From Sitta carolinensis (Eukaryota > Chordata > Aves > Passeriformes > Sittidae), in the NCBI GenBank assembly GCA_032173965.1, contig CM063294.1, positions 2,960,452-3,024,451 of the forward strand: a DNA stretch of 64,000 nt, in the 5' to 3' direction. Under the pieces are notes generated by a model. That model was given only the letters and a program-made list of their open reading frames with translations. It was not told the origin of the DNA and made no database searches. The position numbers and the translations under genes are program-made. Positions 12,329 through 25,000 of the stretch are shown piece after piece (the stretch's first letter is position 1; each line of letters opens with the position of its first letter).

Positions 12329-12416
12329 ATGTCCGAGAACAAGAAAAAAGGGAAAGGAAAGAGCAAAAAGAACAAAGAAGGGAAAAAAGGGGAAAGAGAA
12401 CCTGACCCAGGAAAAG
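12329..12416 (+). CDS. NRG2: NRG2 internal alternative first coding exon (DON-1 / type I-like N-terminus)
   Basis: The ATG at 12329 opens a 29-codon frame ending in a G and a GT donor at 12417 (AAAAG|GTACTT). The peptide begins MSENKKKGKGK and ends EREPDPGK; 11 of its 29 residues are lysine. From family knowledge it resembles the N-terminus of the mammalian NRG2 DON-1/NTAK isoform (same MSE start, same EREPDPG end, arginines where this copy has lysines) and the MSE-K/R/G-rich start of NRG1 type I. The exon ends in phase 1, and the left-over G joins CT of the exon at 39300 to make Ala, giving GKAVPPKLKKLKS. An in-frame TGA at 12305-12307 lies upstream with no ATG between, so this is the first start; A at -3 is a fair Kozak context. 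There is no signal peptide, as in NRG1 type I. It implies its own promoter, separate from the long kringle-like first exon of NRG2, which is not in the window. The 5' UTR start is not defined. Confidence 0.9.
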
Positions 12417-12593
12417 GTACTTCCCATTTTTAACAAATTTTACTTAAAGGAAGAAGAGACAAGCCAGAAGGAAAGTACTTGTGGGTTGCATGAGGGTGCA
12501 AATGCCAGGGACGGTTTGCCAGGCGAGTGTGCAAATCTCTGCATCTCATTCATATTTCATGCTCTTATTGGTCTGCTTTTGTTACAGGTCTGC

Positions 12594-12641
12594 TTTCTTC
12601 TTCATCTTCTCTCTTTTTTTCTTTCCTCCTTTTCTTTCTTT

Positions 12642-12691
<50 letters not shown>
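12594..12691 (+). repeat. Pyrimidine tract with 48-base poly-T
   Basis: A nearly pure C/T stretch runs from about 12594, ending in an unbroken run of T from 12644 to 12691. It begins about 180 bases after the donor of the purine-rich internal first exon of NRG2. No retroposon body could be recognised next to it. The exact T count may be an assembly estimate. Confidence 0.9.
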
Positions 12692-12692
<1 letters not shown>

Positions 12693-14221
12693 GTTTAAAT
12701 ACCCAAAGCCCCAAGACTTCAGGGCAATATAATATTTCATGAACAGCAGTACTCAGCTCCTGTCATGGTGATAGGGGAATTGAGGGGGTTTGTGCTGATT
12801 CTCTGGGGGTTCAGCTGTGTGGTGATTTTCTGTTTAGTTGGTTGTTTCCTTGCTTCTTCTTGAGGTAAATATCAGAAGCCATAATTTTGGAGGATCACAG
12901 ATACTGCTCCTTGAGACGGATCAATTCTCAGAGATCAAATTTTAGTTATAGCCTTGGTTTTTGCACTACTGCAATGACCTGTAGTGAAAGACACGTGGGC
13001 TCTTTGCTGATATGCTGATACTCCTGAGATCAGGCTGTTCTTCAGAGATCTGACTGCTCCTTGCTGACTGAGTAAGGCAATATTTATGATATTGCCAGGA
13101 TTAAAGTTTTAATGGACACAGTTCGATTCCTGAGTACATGGGTAGTGCAAGAACTGTCTTGCAAAGATACAGATTTGGAGGTAATGCAGCCCAGTGTAAT
13201 TCCTTTCTCTCTCATGGTATCAGGGAGGGATTATCCTGGGCTGTTCCTTATCTGTGGTTTATCTGGCAATGCATTTGGAGAGAGCAGCAACTGTGTCAGG
13301 CGTTGTGTTTTATCAGTGTTAAAAGAGGCTACGAGCTGGCCCGGGTCCTGTCCTGAGCCTGCCAGTTCAGCTCCTCACTTGCCTGCCTGCAGTTCTGCTC
13401 TTGGTCCTCCTGCAGTGACAGGAGTGCCTGCTCTTGACCTGAGCAGGTCTGTTCTGCCTTGGCACTGGCATCACTGGTGGCAGGATTTGCTCCTTCCCTT
13501 TTTCACCCCTTTTTCATCTCCTGAGCATGGAGACCCTGCCGTGCCCAGGGCAGGGGCTCCTCCACCGGCTCTGCCCCGAGCTGCAGGGGGGCAGTGGGTG
13601 CTGATGCCACGGCAGGATGGTGACATCAGAACAGAGCTGGTGTTGCTGTGGGATCTGGGAGGAGGCTTTTGGGAAAGCTTCGAGTCAGGGAGCTTGGAAT
13701 CACCAGGCAGAAGCAACAGCTGCTTGAAGCTGGCAGGCTCTGCCCTGGGGGCTCAGGAGGGTGCAGGGGTTGGGTACTGTCTCAAGCCATCACCAGCATC
13801 ACCCTGCCCCTGCCTCCAAAATGCACAGAGGGCACAGGGCAGTGCCTGCATCCTGGGCATCTCCTTTGCTGGGAGTAGAAGGGGCTGGGTGCACTAGGAG
13901 GCACTGGCTCGGGCACAGTGGAGATGTGAAGCACACTGGGACTGCCCAGGGAGCAGCCACCTGCTTTGAGAAGGGCCAGGTGTGAGCTGAGGCTATTTTG
14001 TAGTGCCACATCAAAGCTCTGCAGTAGTTCACTGCCCTGGAGAGAAAAAGGAAAGACCCTTTACCTGTCCTTGCTCCCACTGACAACCAAATCTTCCGCT
14101 GAGATGCATTTTCAGGCTGTTCTATCACATATAAATCCCACAGCTGGCACCTTGGCCAGAGTGCAAGCCCCCTTTTTTCCCTACTAGTGGATCCAGAGTA
14201 GAATTGGGGATGATTGCATTG

Positions 14222-14388
14222 ATTAGGTGGTGGAGTCACCATCCCTGGAGGTGTTCAAGAAATTACTAGATATGGCGCTCAGTGCTCTGGTCTGGTTGAA
14301 AAGGTGGTGATTGGTCAAAGGTTGGACTTGTTGATCTTAGAGGTCTTTTCCAACCTGAATGATTCTATGAATCCATGATTCTATCATC
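14222..14388 (+). repeat. CR1 LINE, 3' end
   Basis: Sense CR1 terminus: 'ggtggagtcaccatccctgg', 'aggtgttcaagaaa', 'ttggacttgttgatcttaga', 'ggtcttttccaacctgaatg', then the tail 'attctatgaatccatgatt'. The tail of ATTCTATGA-like units is diagnostic for CR1. Confidence 0.92.
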
Positions 14389-17300
14389 CTGTGTTTACCT
14401 CAATCAGAGAACTGAAAGGTTCTGCATTTGGCTTGCACAGCATCCTTCTATTTGTGTTCCTTGTTAACTGCATTGTTTAGATCCAGGTCTCTCGTTTTCC
14501 TGTATTGCTACAGGGGTTGCCCTCTCTTTGCTCTGTGGGTCCATCAGAAGAAGACACTTGGTTGTCTGTGGTGCCCCTGAATCAAACCCCACTTTGGGTT
14601 GGTCTGGTTGGGCCCAATGGAACCTGAGAACACCTTTTCACATCATGGGTCACCTGTGCTATGTGGTCTAAGGGACACCATAGCAATGATTCCCCAGAAG
14701 AACCTTTAGAAGTGAGGAGTTCCTCTTCCAACCACTTCTGAGTGGATGTCACAGTCCAGGCACACAGATCCTCACTCTGGGCAGCAGATCATCCTTGGGC
14801 CATTTCTTCCGCTCGAGGCTGGACCTCAGACTGCTCTCCAGCATGCCCAGGCAGACACAGAAACCCAGCTCTGGCACACACCAAGCCACAGGCTGGGCAC
14901 TGTCAGGGGGATTTGTGTTCTCAGTTTTCCCAGGCTGCAGCATTCCCCTGCTAACGGGATGTGCTGACCCTCCTGAATCCAGGAGGCAGAAGAGGAATCT
15001 ACAAAAATCTCATGCAGTCTCTGCAGATATCAGGACAGGAGCACTCCCTTGGTTGTCTGTGCAGGGGAAGGCAAGGGGATGAAGGCAGTGTGCACAGCCT
15101 TCATCCTTCACACTGCATCCCTGAGCAGCCTCTGCTGGGGGCCAAACCTTGATCCCTCTGACATTCTGACAGTCTCGATCTACCCTTGTGCTCTTAGGTA
15201 TCTGCATGGAAAATGACACTCAGAGACCCCTTTGGGGTGTGCTCTGTAGAGCCCCAGGACAGCTCTGGCATGGCCCAGAGTCTCCTGGACCTCCAGAGGT
15301 GATGTCCCAGCCCTGCCAGCTGCCCTGGGAATTGCCCCAGGTACAGCTCTTCACTGCCAGTGATCCAGAGCAGCAGGATGACCTCTGGAAGGAAGAGCAG
15401 GCTGAAACAGTAGTTTTAGGAAAGAGAATCCATGTGCCACAGGGTTTTGCTAGATTTCCCCTGAGGTCTCTAAAACTCAGGGGAGGAGAGGATTTGTCTT
15501 CCACTGCGGCTTTTAACACAATTGTTTTGCCTTCTGTGAACGTGTAAAAGAGGATTGCTGATCTCATGTGAAGTGCTAGCTTTGTTCTGAGGACAAGGAC
15601 TGTCTTTAACCTAAACTCGTATTTTCATGCCTCTAGTGATGCAGCTGTCCTAAAGTGTGTGCCTTGGCTACAGCTTTAGCCAGTGGAAGAGCCTGTGAAG
15701 GCCTCCAGAGGGAGATGGTGTCCACCTATGAAAACAAACCATCAGGATCCCTCTTTTAGATGTTTGTGACATGCATTAAAAAATAGATGGCTTGTGTCCC
15801 ACCCAGCACGTGTGGAAGGCACACCCTGCAGTGAGCTGTGGGGTGGAGGAACAGACCCACAAATTAATGTGAAATGCTCCCACAAAATTCAGGTCTGGGA
15901 GAGAACTTCCTTGCTGCAAGAGAAGATGTATTTTATGGTGTACTGTGCATGGCATGGGGCAGTCAAAATCATGGCTTTGAGACAAGACCATGAGTGTAAA
16001 AGCAGCTGCTCTGGCACATTCTGAAAGATTTGGGGTAGACTTTGTGCAAGTGGGACAAATGGACCAAGACAAATGCTAATGTTCACAGCAGAGCTGAGCA
16101 GACCTAGAGCTGTGGCAGGGGCCTGGGATGAGAAGAAAAAAGGGCTGGGGGAAGCCTTGCTAGTGGGATAGGCAAGGAGCAAGTTGAAAAGGGTCTGCAT
16201 TTCATCTGCACTTTCTGAGGTCACTTGGGGAGAAAAGGCCAGAGCAATGTAAAGCATTTGGTTGGTTAAATTCCCCAGCAATTCCAGGCATTCTCTCTTA
16301 TTTTTATTTGGTGTTGAGGAAAACATTGCATGTGCTTCAGCTTTTTGATGTTTGTCAGTGCTAATAAGCTGGCAGCACAGGCACTGTGCTTTCTCCTGAA
16401 CTGCCCATGGCAATTGTTAATGCTGGAAAACTACTCAGAGAGCAGGTGAAGAGTCTACAGAGAGTATCTCATGTTTCAGTAGGAACTGGCTTGACCTCAG
16501 TTCCCAGATGAGTCAGGAACTGGTAGAAAGGTTGTGCAGAAGGGTATTGCAAGTGAAACTTCCAGAGCTTGAAGGTGAAGGTGCCCCCGGGCACGAGCCA
16601 GCAGTGGGACTGGAGCAGAATCAGGTGCACACTGCCCAGGTCTGTGAGCCTGGGCTGCTTCAGAGTTACCACAGGGTTTGGGGAGGGCTGTGGGAGCCCC
16701 TTGCAGGTGCTGAGTGCAGGCTGTGTGGTGGAAGCTCGTGGCCTCTGAGATACTCAACAGCAGCACAAGCACAGGAGCTCCTTCACTGCCAGCCAAGGCA
16801 CCTCTGTATGGGCTGTGTCCATGCTGCAGGGTGAACACGCTCCTGATCTGTTCTCAGTTTTCTGCTCGAAGGAAAGACTCCAGTTCTAAGGAGCTCGTAG
16901 AAATATTAGCCAAAAACGTTTGTTTACAAGAAGAATAACCCTCAGCGGATATCCTACAGTAGCAGTTCTGTTTTCTATAAACACCCAGGCACACAAGGTA
17001 CCAGATGTCAGCTGTGCTCCAGGATCTGTCCACATGCATGTTTCCACTGGCTCAGTCCATGGGCTGGTGTTCCATGTGGCTGGGAGCACACATGGGGACA
17101 GTTACCACGCACTGGGGAACGTGCAGGGACTTGCTCAGCTTTGGGAATGGAGGGGGTCTGACTCACAAGCTCCAGTGATTCACACTGGGGCAAAGGAAGA
17201 GGTAAATCCCAGCTCCTTTCTGGTCTTCCCTGGAGCCCTGCTGAAGGAGGGATTGAACAGAACATGCAGCTCTGTTCCTCCACTGTCCATGGCTCATAGT

Positions 17301-20300
17301 CTTAGGTGTTAGTACAGGAGCTGTGGAGAGGGACCCAGCAGGGCTGAGAAATAGCCAATCTCTCCACTCAGGCAGACTACAGGGCTACGAACGCCTGGCA
17401 GAGGGGCAGGGTGCAGCAGAACAGTACATTAGTAAGTAATCCCACTATGGATCCAAAAGCTGGTGAGTCAGAGCCCTGGGCATTCCATTTTCAATCCCTT
17501 TTTGGAGGTGTAAGTAACCTGGGAAAGGCAGTCTCTGGAAAGAGGAGGAACATCTGGAGAGGGGCTGAGCGCAGCCTGGCTGCCGACCTTGGAGGTCATG
17601 TGCTCAGCTCATTCTCCTGCCTCATTAACGTGATGGGCTCCAGCTGCAACCTGGCTGAAGGAAAGCTGTGCTGCTGTGAGCAGCCTGGCTTTGACATCCT
17701 CCCTCCTGCCTCTGGACTGCCAGAGTGCTGCTCTGAGTGCTGCCCCGAGCCCTAGGCTGGGCTCAGTGCTGAGCTCCGATGGAACTGCAGCTGAGAACTG
17801 CTCAGAGAAGGTGGGATGGGACTATGGCAGGTTGTCCTGTTGGCACAACACCTGAGGCAGTGAAATGGGGGAGATGAGCCTCCTGTTCCTCTGACCCCTA
17901 CTCATTTTCCCTCAGATTCAATGAGAGCTTTCAGGTGCATGAGAGGGGATGTTCAGTATGGGGCTGGTGTGACCCTGTGCCTTTTCCAGTGCCTGAGAGC
18001 TGTTACAGCTCTTGGAATATGCAATGAGTGGAGCTTTGGGTAACACACCTCCTGCTTGGGTGTGCTTGTCTTCTTCTGGCAGCAAAGCTCCATGGAAAAC
18101 ACAGTGTCTCTTGAAGAGAACTTGAAGAAATGAAGTTCAAGAGGAGCTTGAGAGATGCAGCTCATGCCTAGGATCCTAAATCCAGGCTGTTTCCTTTGGC
18201 TGAGAAGGAAGACTGTGAAATCCCAGTAAAGGGTGGGTGTCTGTGCTAGAAACAGAGAGAGCAGAGGCTGTGAGAACTTGGAGCTTTCCTTTGGAAAGGC
18301 TGCACCTGTATTGCTGAGGATGAGGCTGTGGAAAGCTGGGAAGGAGCCTCCCAGCGCTCCTGGCTCCCTGGACTGCCTCGGGGCTGTGCAGGGCTCCCTG
18401 GCCTGGCTCCTGCCAGTGTGTGCTGTCCTGGGGCTGCTCAGGGCCCTGCTGGCAGCAGAGGCACCTTGGGAGGGCGAAGGCCTCTCCAGCAGGGCTGGAG
18501 CTTGGACATGCATCACCTGCTGTGCTGACCTCCTGTCTGGGGCACAGCAACAAAATCACATGGCTGGGGAAGGGGACTCTGCCCAAGGGGGACGCTCTCG
18601 CTGGACCCACAGGGGACTGACTGGGGTAAAACTGTGGGTTCCCTGCACATCCACATCCCTGCAGAGCAGGGAGAGGTGTGCATGGCCTCCAGGCTGAGCC
18701 CTGGTCCTGGCTCTGGTGCTGTGCCCAGGCAACAAACAGTGTTTGACCAAATGTGACCTGGGATGGTCCCCTCTCCAACAGGGACAGCGCTCCGTTGTTG
18801 CATTTTTGAGATGTTTCAAATTGGAACAACAAATACAAGAGATAATGGTAAAAATTAAACATTTTAGGTAATTAATAACTCTGGTAATTAGGTTTGGCAG
18901 ACTCTGCCATCAGTTCTTATAATGGATTTGAGTTCAGGCGTGTCTGGAAGGCAAGAGCTCCTCAATACAAGGGAGAGGTGCTTTGCTGAGGAGATCAATA
19001 AGCCACCCAAGGTTGTCTCCACGCACCAATGGTGTGATCAAACTTCTGAGGAGTCTGGTGGTCCTGGAGCTCTCCTACAATGGGCTTCATCTCTGTTATC
19101 CCTTTAGATTTTTGACTACAAATAGAAGTAAGAGCCCAGCTTTTCTTGCTAAATTTTCATCCATAGTGAGGATGAGGAGAAGAAGGGAACCACATTTACT
19201 CTCCAAGTCTGATACTTAGTGGTTGGCAGATCAGAAAAAGAAATACAGTCACAAATGTGTGAGATGGACAGAAAAGGCAAGAAGTGAAGCTTTAATTTAC
19301 CTTAAGACTACACTAAAGTCAGGTGCTTTAGTGTTTAGTTGGTTTATTTTTAAAAAAAAGACACCCCAAAAATTTGAACCAGATTTCCTACATCATTGAC
19401 CGATGTTTGGAAATGCTTCAGAGAAACTTCTTTTTGGTGTCAGAATTTGCACATTTGCTTAATTTGAGGGTAAAATCAGGTTGAAATCCATCCAGCAGAT
19501 TCTCAGCAGATGTTTCTCTGACCTATCTCCTCTGGCTTTGTTGGTGGATGTGTGATATGTGCCAGCTGAGCTTCCACCCCTCTGGCTTTCAACAGTTTTT
19601 GATTTGAAGGCTGGGTCTTCATTCCCCTCCAAAATTCTGTGTGTGTGTGTGCATGTGTACATATGTTTGTGCTCACGTGAGTTTTTTCTTCCACTTTGAA
19701 GTCCATAGGGATTTGCAAGAATTCCCTGGTTCCTGATGTGCTCCAGCCCTCTGGGGGTGTGGAGATGCAGTTTTGGCTAGCACACTACTCTGGCAGAGCC
19801 TGTACTGACCCTGACACTCCTTCCATGCCTCTTGTGAAACCACTGACAAAACTCCCATGCTCAGCATCTCCATCTCTGGTTCAGAGCACACCAAAAGAGT
19901 TCTTTGTGTCCCAGCTCCTTCTCACCCCTTGGCTTGACCCAAGTGCTCCTGGAGAGAAATCTTGTTCTGAGGGCAGAAATCTCCTTGTTCTGGGGGCAAA
20001 AATCTCCTTGTTCTGGTCTTTTTCCAGCAGTAGTGCAGGCGTGGGACTGTGGAGTCTCCTCAGAGCACCTGGTGGCCACACTCCTGCTGTGGGAAGGCAG
20101 ATCAGCCACGGAGCTGGGTCCAGCAGGGAGCTGGGTCTGGATGCTCCCGGGAGAAAACAGGCCAGGGAATGGAGGCAAAGTTGCTCCCTGAACCTGGCCA
20201 TGCCCCTCTGCCTGCCCTGCATGGCTGCTCAGTGCTGTCTCCTGTGCCCATTTCCCCGCTCAGGGCAGTGGGGTGGGGCTGGCAGAGAGGAATGTGGAGT

Positions 20301-21600
20301 TTGGGCCGGGTGCAGGGAGGGAAGGAAGGAGGGTGGCACAGTCCTTGGGCATGCAGGGCAAGCAGCTCCAGCTGTGCCCGTGCAAACCTGCTGCTCTCTG
20401 CAGGACAGAAACCTCAGCTGCACTGCAAAGCAAAAAATAACCCCAGCTGCCTGACTTCCATTGCAGAGCTTGGAGACAAGAGGAATACTGGTGGGGCAGA
20501 GGCTTGGGAGACACCTCCGTGCCCACAGCTGGATACATGGCTCCCTTTTGGGTAGGCAGCTGGCTGGGCAAGGCAGGGCTCCCTCAGCCTGCCCTGCCCT
20601 GTGCCTGCTCCGTGATGCCATCAGGGATGGGCACAGCAGCACCAGCTGCCCTTCACAGCAGATCCCAGCTCTGGGCACTGCCTTGTGCCATGAGCAGAAT
20701 GTGCTGCAGGTCCTGTGCCATGAGTTTGATGCCTGAAAAGGGATGAGTGTTAGAGTGATTCGGGTCCAGAGACCTTGCTAACAGGTCCCTGGCTCACAGG
20801 ACCCAGGGGTGGAGGGGCTGGAGCAGGGCAGGATGTCTTTCAGAGGCCAGGAGTCTCCCTGATCACTGCCCCAGGCACAGCTCCTTTCCCTTGCAGAGAT
20901 CTTTCGTGTTTCATCTGCTCATTCAGGCTTTGGCCTGAAGGGCAAGGACAAAGAATGCAATGAACTTCTCCTTGGCATGGAAGTATATTTTGCTTCACGT
21001 TTGTCAATAAATGAGATTAGGTTTCTGAATTTGTGCTGAGAGGCTGCGTGAGAGGCACGTTTAATGAATGCTAAAATAAACTCTCTGGATAGCTGTGGGG
21101 TAACAAACACAGCTAAAACTTGCATCTCAGGAGAGATCCTGACATTGCAGAGATGCCAGTTATATGACCAAGCAAAAACGAGTCAGCCCAAACCTAAAAT
21201 TACCCGGGATCTTTCATGAAGTGATGACTGGGTACCAAAAGCAGCGTGTGTATGATAATGACCATGCTGCTTCTCTGCTTGAAAGAACATTTGCAACTCA
21301 GCCCTGAGTTGCCTCTCCCAAATACTCTTTGTCCAGAATCAGGACCTTTTTTCCTAAAAAGATAACCTCAGAAAGATGGGAGGCAGCATGAATTGCCTAT
21401 TGCTGGGCGTCCTTCCCACTGCCCACCCTGACAGTCCTGACTCCCCCCCTTTCTGTCCAGCAGGGCCAGTGAGACCATGTAGGAATAAGGAAACTTCTCT
21501 GCTGTTGGAAGCAGGCACATCAAGGGATCAAGGGAGAGTCCTGGGTATCAAGGTTTAAGATCCATGAAGAAACATTGAGGATTTCAGGAGAGTCACCTCG

Positions 21601-21885
21601 AATCATAGAATCTTAGGGCCACAGACTGGTTTGGGTTGGAAGGGACCTTAAAACTCATCTCATTCCACCCCCTGCCATGGGCAGGGACAAATTCCACCAT
21701 CCCAAGTTGCTCCAATTCCTGTGTAACTGGCTTTGGACACTTCCAGGGATGGGGCAGCTGCAGTTCCTCTGATCAGCCTGTTCCAGGGCCTCCCCACCCT
21801 CACAGGGATGGTTTTCTTCCTGACAGCCAATCTAAACCTACTTTCTTTCAGTTTAAATCCATTTTCCCTCGTCCTATCAAACATG
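21601..21885 (-). repeat. CR1 LINE, 3' part, antisense
   Basis: Reverse-complement CR1: 'atcatagaatcttagg', 'ggtttgggttggaagggacc', 'ccctgccatgggcagggaca', 'cacttccagggatggggcag', 'ttcttcctgacagccaatct' and 'ttcagtttaaatccattttc'. It is antisense to NRG2. Confidence 0.92.
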
Positions 21886-22010
21886 GTGGTAGTTGGGGGA
21901 GAACATGCTAAGAATCAGGAGCAATGGTTGCAGATGATGGTTCAATGAGCATTGGGGTTTCTTGTGGGAGGCTGGGGGGCAAGGGCAGTGCCCACCCTCC
22001 CTGCCATGCT

Positions 22011-22050
22011 GTGGTGACCCCAGGCAGTGTGTGGTGACCCCAGGCAGTGC
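22011..22050. repeat. Two-copy 20-base tandem duplication
   Basis: GTGGTGACCCCAGGCAGTGT is followed directly by a second copy differing only in its last base. It is too short for a class assignment. Confidence 0.9.
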
Positions 22051-25000
22051 TGCAGCAGCCAGATCCTGACTGAGAGGCCGAGGGGCTGACTCAGCTCTCC
22101 TGATTCATGCTTGTGCACTTTCAGGCATGAGGCTGAAAAGGTTTGTTGGTAACCAAAGAAAAGCTGTCAAGCAAAAATTGTTGTTGTGGGCAGACAGACA
22201 GCCCTGGCCCTCTGCTGTGGGAAGCAGGGGAAGGGGCACTGCCACAGGAACATGTCCTGAGGACGTTTTGCTGTTGGATTCTGGCAGAGCAGCAGCCAGG
22301 CACAGTACAACTTGGGGCAGTGTAGCCCCAGCTTAGAGCCCTTCTGGCAAGTCTCTGGCTCTCCAGTGCTCCCCTCTCAGCTGCTCTGTTGAGGAGGGTG
22401 CAGTACTGCTGATCTGCCCTGCTGGTGGTGGCATAGGTGCTGCAGGCCCTGCCAAGTGACCTTGGCTCCCACAGACCTCCAAAGCTTTAATTCTCTTCAA
22501 TAATACCTCTAGCTCTTCTCCTGGCACAGTTCCAGACTTCCCTCCTGAATCTGCAGACAAGAATATTCCTAAGCTGCAATTCAGGGAATTACTCCTTTTG
22601 GTGGTTAAGTTTATCCATTCTACCTGCAGCTGCTGGACAGGAGTGAAAGCAGGAATGGCAGAAATTGTAGTGCATTGGGAATATGTTGATAGCAGCTTTC
22701 AAAACCCCCTCTGTCCACATAGCATGCATTTGGTTGTTTTTTTGGATTATTGGGACTTCTGGAGAGGTTTCCTTGTCTATCCTATATTTAGAAAATGTGG
22801 GCAGGCCATGCAATTTTAAGAAGCAGCCTTGTGTTGGCAGGGCCATTGCTCACTTTGTGTGTTGTAACATTTTTGTGTTGGTAATGTTCTGAGCTGCTGT
22901 TTGAGGGAGATTCTGTGAGTCACAGCTCTGGTTTTCTTCTGGGGTTAGGTAGGTGTCTTGTTCATTTTGGGGACTTAGAAGGGAAGAAAGAAGTGGTTGT
23001 AATCTGAAGCACTGCTGGCAGTTTTGGTTTTATTGCCAGAGCTGTGATAATCTGGTATTTCCCGTAAAGCCCCAGGTGCTCTACTTGCTTTATTTCCTGG
23101 GACTCTCCAATTTCTCTTACCCTTTGTCATCTCAGGACAGAGCCAGACAGCCTGTCCTATCTGGGCCCTAAACATTCACATCAAACACAGCAGCAAGCCC
23201 CAAACACATCTCTAGGTGGAAGTCTCCTTGTGTTTAGTTCAATATCACCATTTGCAAGAAGAAGAGGCCCCATTCATGATTTCCCAATGAGCAGAGCTGC
23301 GTGTGTGGTGTCTATCTGTCCCCTCCTTTTCTTCCTGGTCTCTTTTGCAGGACAGAAGAGATGCTGAGAGCCTTTTCTGGTGATGGAGAGCCCATTTCCC
23401 TGGGCCTGCCCTGTCTCTTCTGCCCCATGCAGGCGCAGCAGCTGCCTTGCTGCAATACTGGGGCTCTGCCTCTGAAGGGTTTGGGTGCTTCCCCAGCAGC
23501 AGCGTTTTTCTGCACTGGAGCCTCGGGGCTTGTCTGCACAGGGAGGCTCTTGCAAAACATGCTTGGCCTAGGGTGTGAATTTAAAGGGAAAGGACTGCTC
23601 TGCACCAGAGTCCTGCCTTAAACCCTCTTATCCTGCAGAAAAACACTGGTGTTTTTAACTGTCTGGGCTTGGGGAGCAGCTGCACTTGACCCGGGCAGCC
23701 TAGGGCTCTTGTGGCAGCTCTGTTCTGAGCTGGCCTTGGGTTTGCACCAAGTAGGAGGTGAGGGTTTGGGAGTGGAGGCTGTTCTCTGTGTACCCAGAAA
23801 AGGGGCAGCACTTCAGAGCAGGGCCTGCCTTAGGGCATCTGGTACCCTCTGGAGAAGCCACACTGAGCAGGGGCTGCACAGACGAGCCTGGGCTGACAGT
23901 CCCCCTTCTTCAGCACTGGGCTTGGATCAGCTGCTCGAGTCCAAACCTGCCAGAGCAGCCTGGGGCTCCTCTCGATGAGCTGTCCTGAGTCAGCAGCCCC
24001 TGGGAGCTGGCTGAGTGCTGGAGGTGCCTCTGGGAGGGTGTTCTGCTTTGGTCCTCACTGAGCTCTTGGACTGGTCACCCAGCTGTCAGCTGTGTCCCAC
24101 CCATGCCAGAGCACAGAGCTTCCTGAAGCTTCCTCCTCAAATCCAGCCCTCCAGCACTGTCTCCCTCCCACCATGCCAAACCTGAGATGCACCTGGCAAG
24201 GATGCTTTGGGGAGCTGAAGGTGATCTGTGGGTACACTGTGCCTGCTGAGCTAAGGTCTCACATCCCAACTCCTGGATGTGAATTAAAGTCCTTTGCCTT
24301 TGGGAGAGCAGGACTGGACCCTGAAACACCTTGCACCCCACAGGATCAAAATCTGAGGTCTCTGAAAGGAGAAGGGACACTGTGACAGTGCAAAAGGTCA
24401 TGTAAATGTTGCATTCCCTCTGTCTCGCCGAGGCCAAAAGTGGGAGTCCAGACATCCCTGGCTGCTCCTGGCTGGTTTCATTCTCATCCCCTGGAAGATG
24501 TTGTCACTGCAGTCACTGAAGGCAAGAACATAGCAGGGCTGGCAGAGAGGCAGATATTTACATGAGGCACAGGCATGCTGTCATCTGGATAAACTCGGGA
24601 AAAATGCACACAGGGATTTTGTGCCTCTGGGCATCAGGGCAGGAAACCAGCCCTGTCCATGAGAGAATGCAGAAGGCTTCCCCACTGGGAAGTATTCAGA
24701 AGCAGTAAGTGATACTTGCTGCATTAAGTGGGGTTCTTGTCTAGCAAGGAGCATGGTCAGACCCAACATCTCAGCCTGGTGGTCCTGCCTGGCTGCCTTC
24801 TGTGCCTGTCACGAGCCCCCAAGTGTCACTGAAGCCTCCCCCTGTTCCTCACTGCTGGAGTTGCCCTGCTCACAGAGTTGGCTGCTCGAGGACTCATCAG
24901 GGCTGAAATGATTTATTTCTCAGCCATTTATTGCAAACGAATCATTGGAAGGCTTTCAAAAGCCATCTTCTCTTGACCTAAGTTCAGCCGAATGTTTTAG

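Noticed and set aside
12481..12742. Phenylalanine-rich open frames
   Set aside because: They are simply the translation of the pyrimidine/poly-T tract.
13112..13897. 261-codon open frame on the + strand
   Set aside because: No start context, no domain and no splice phase fitting NRG2; likely chance in stop-poor sequence.
19696..20454. 252-codon open frame on the + strand
   Set aside because: The peptide is low in information and contains a short duplicated block (near 19965-20015); nothing resembles a known family.
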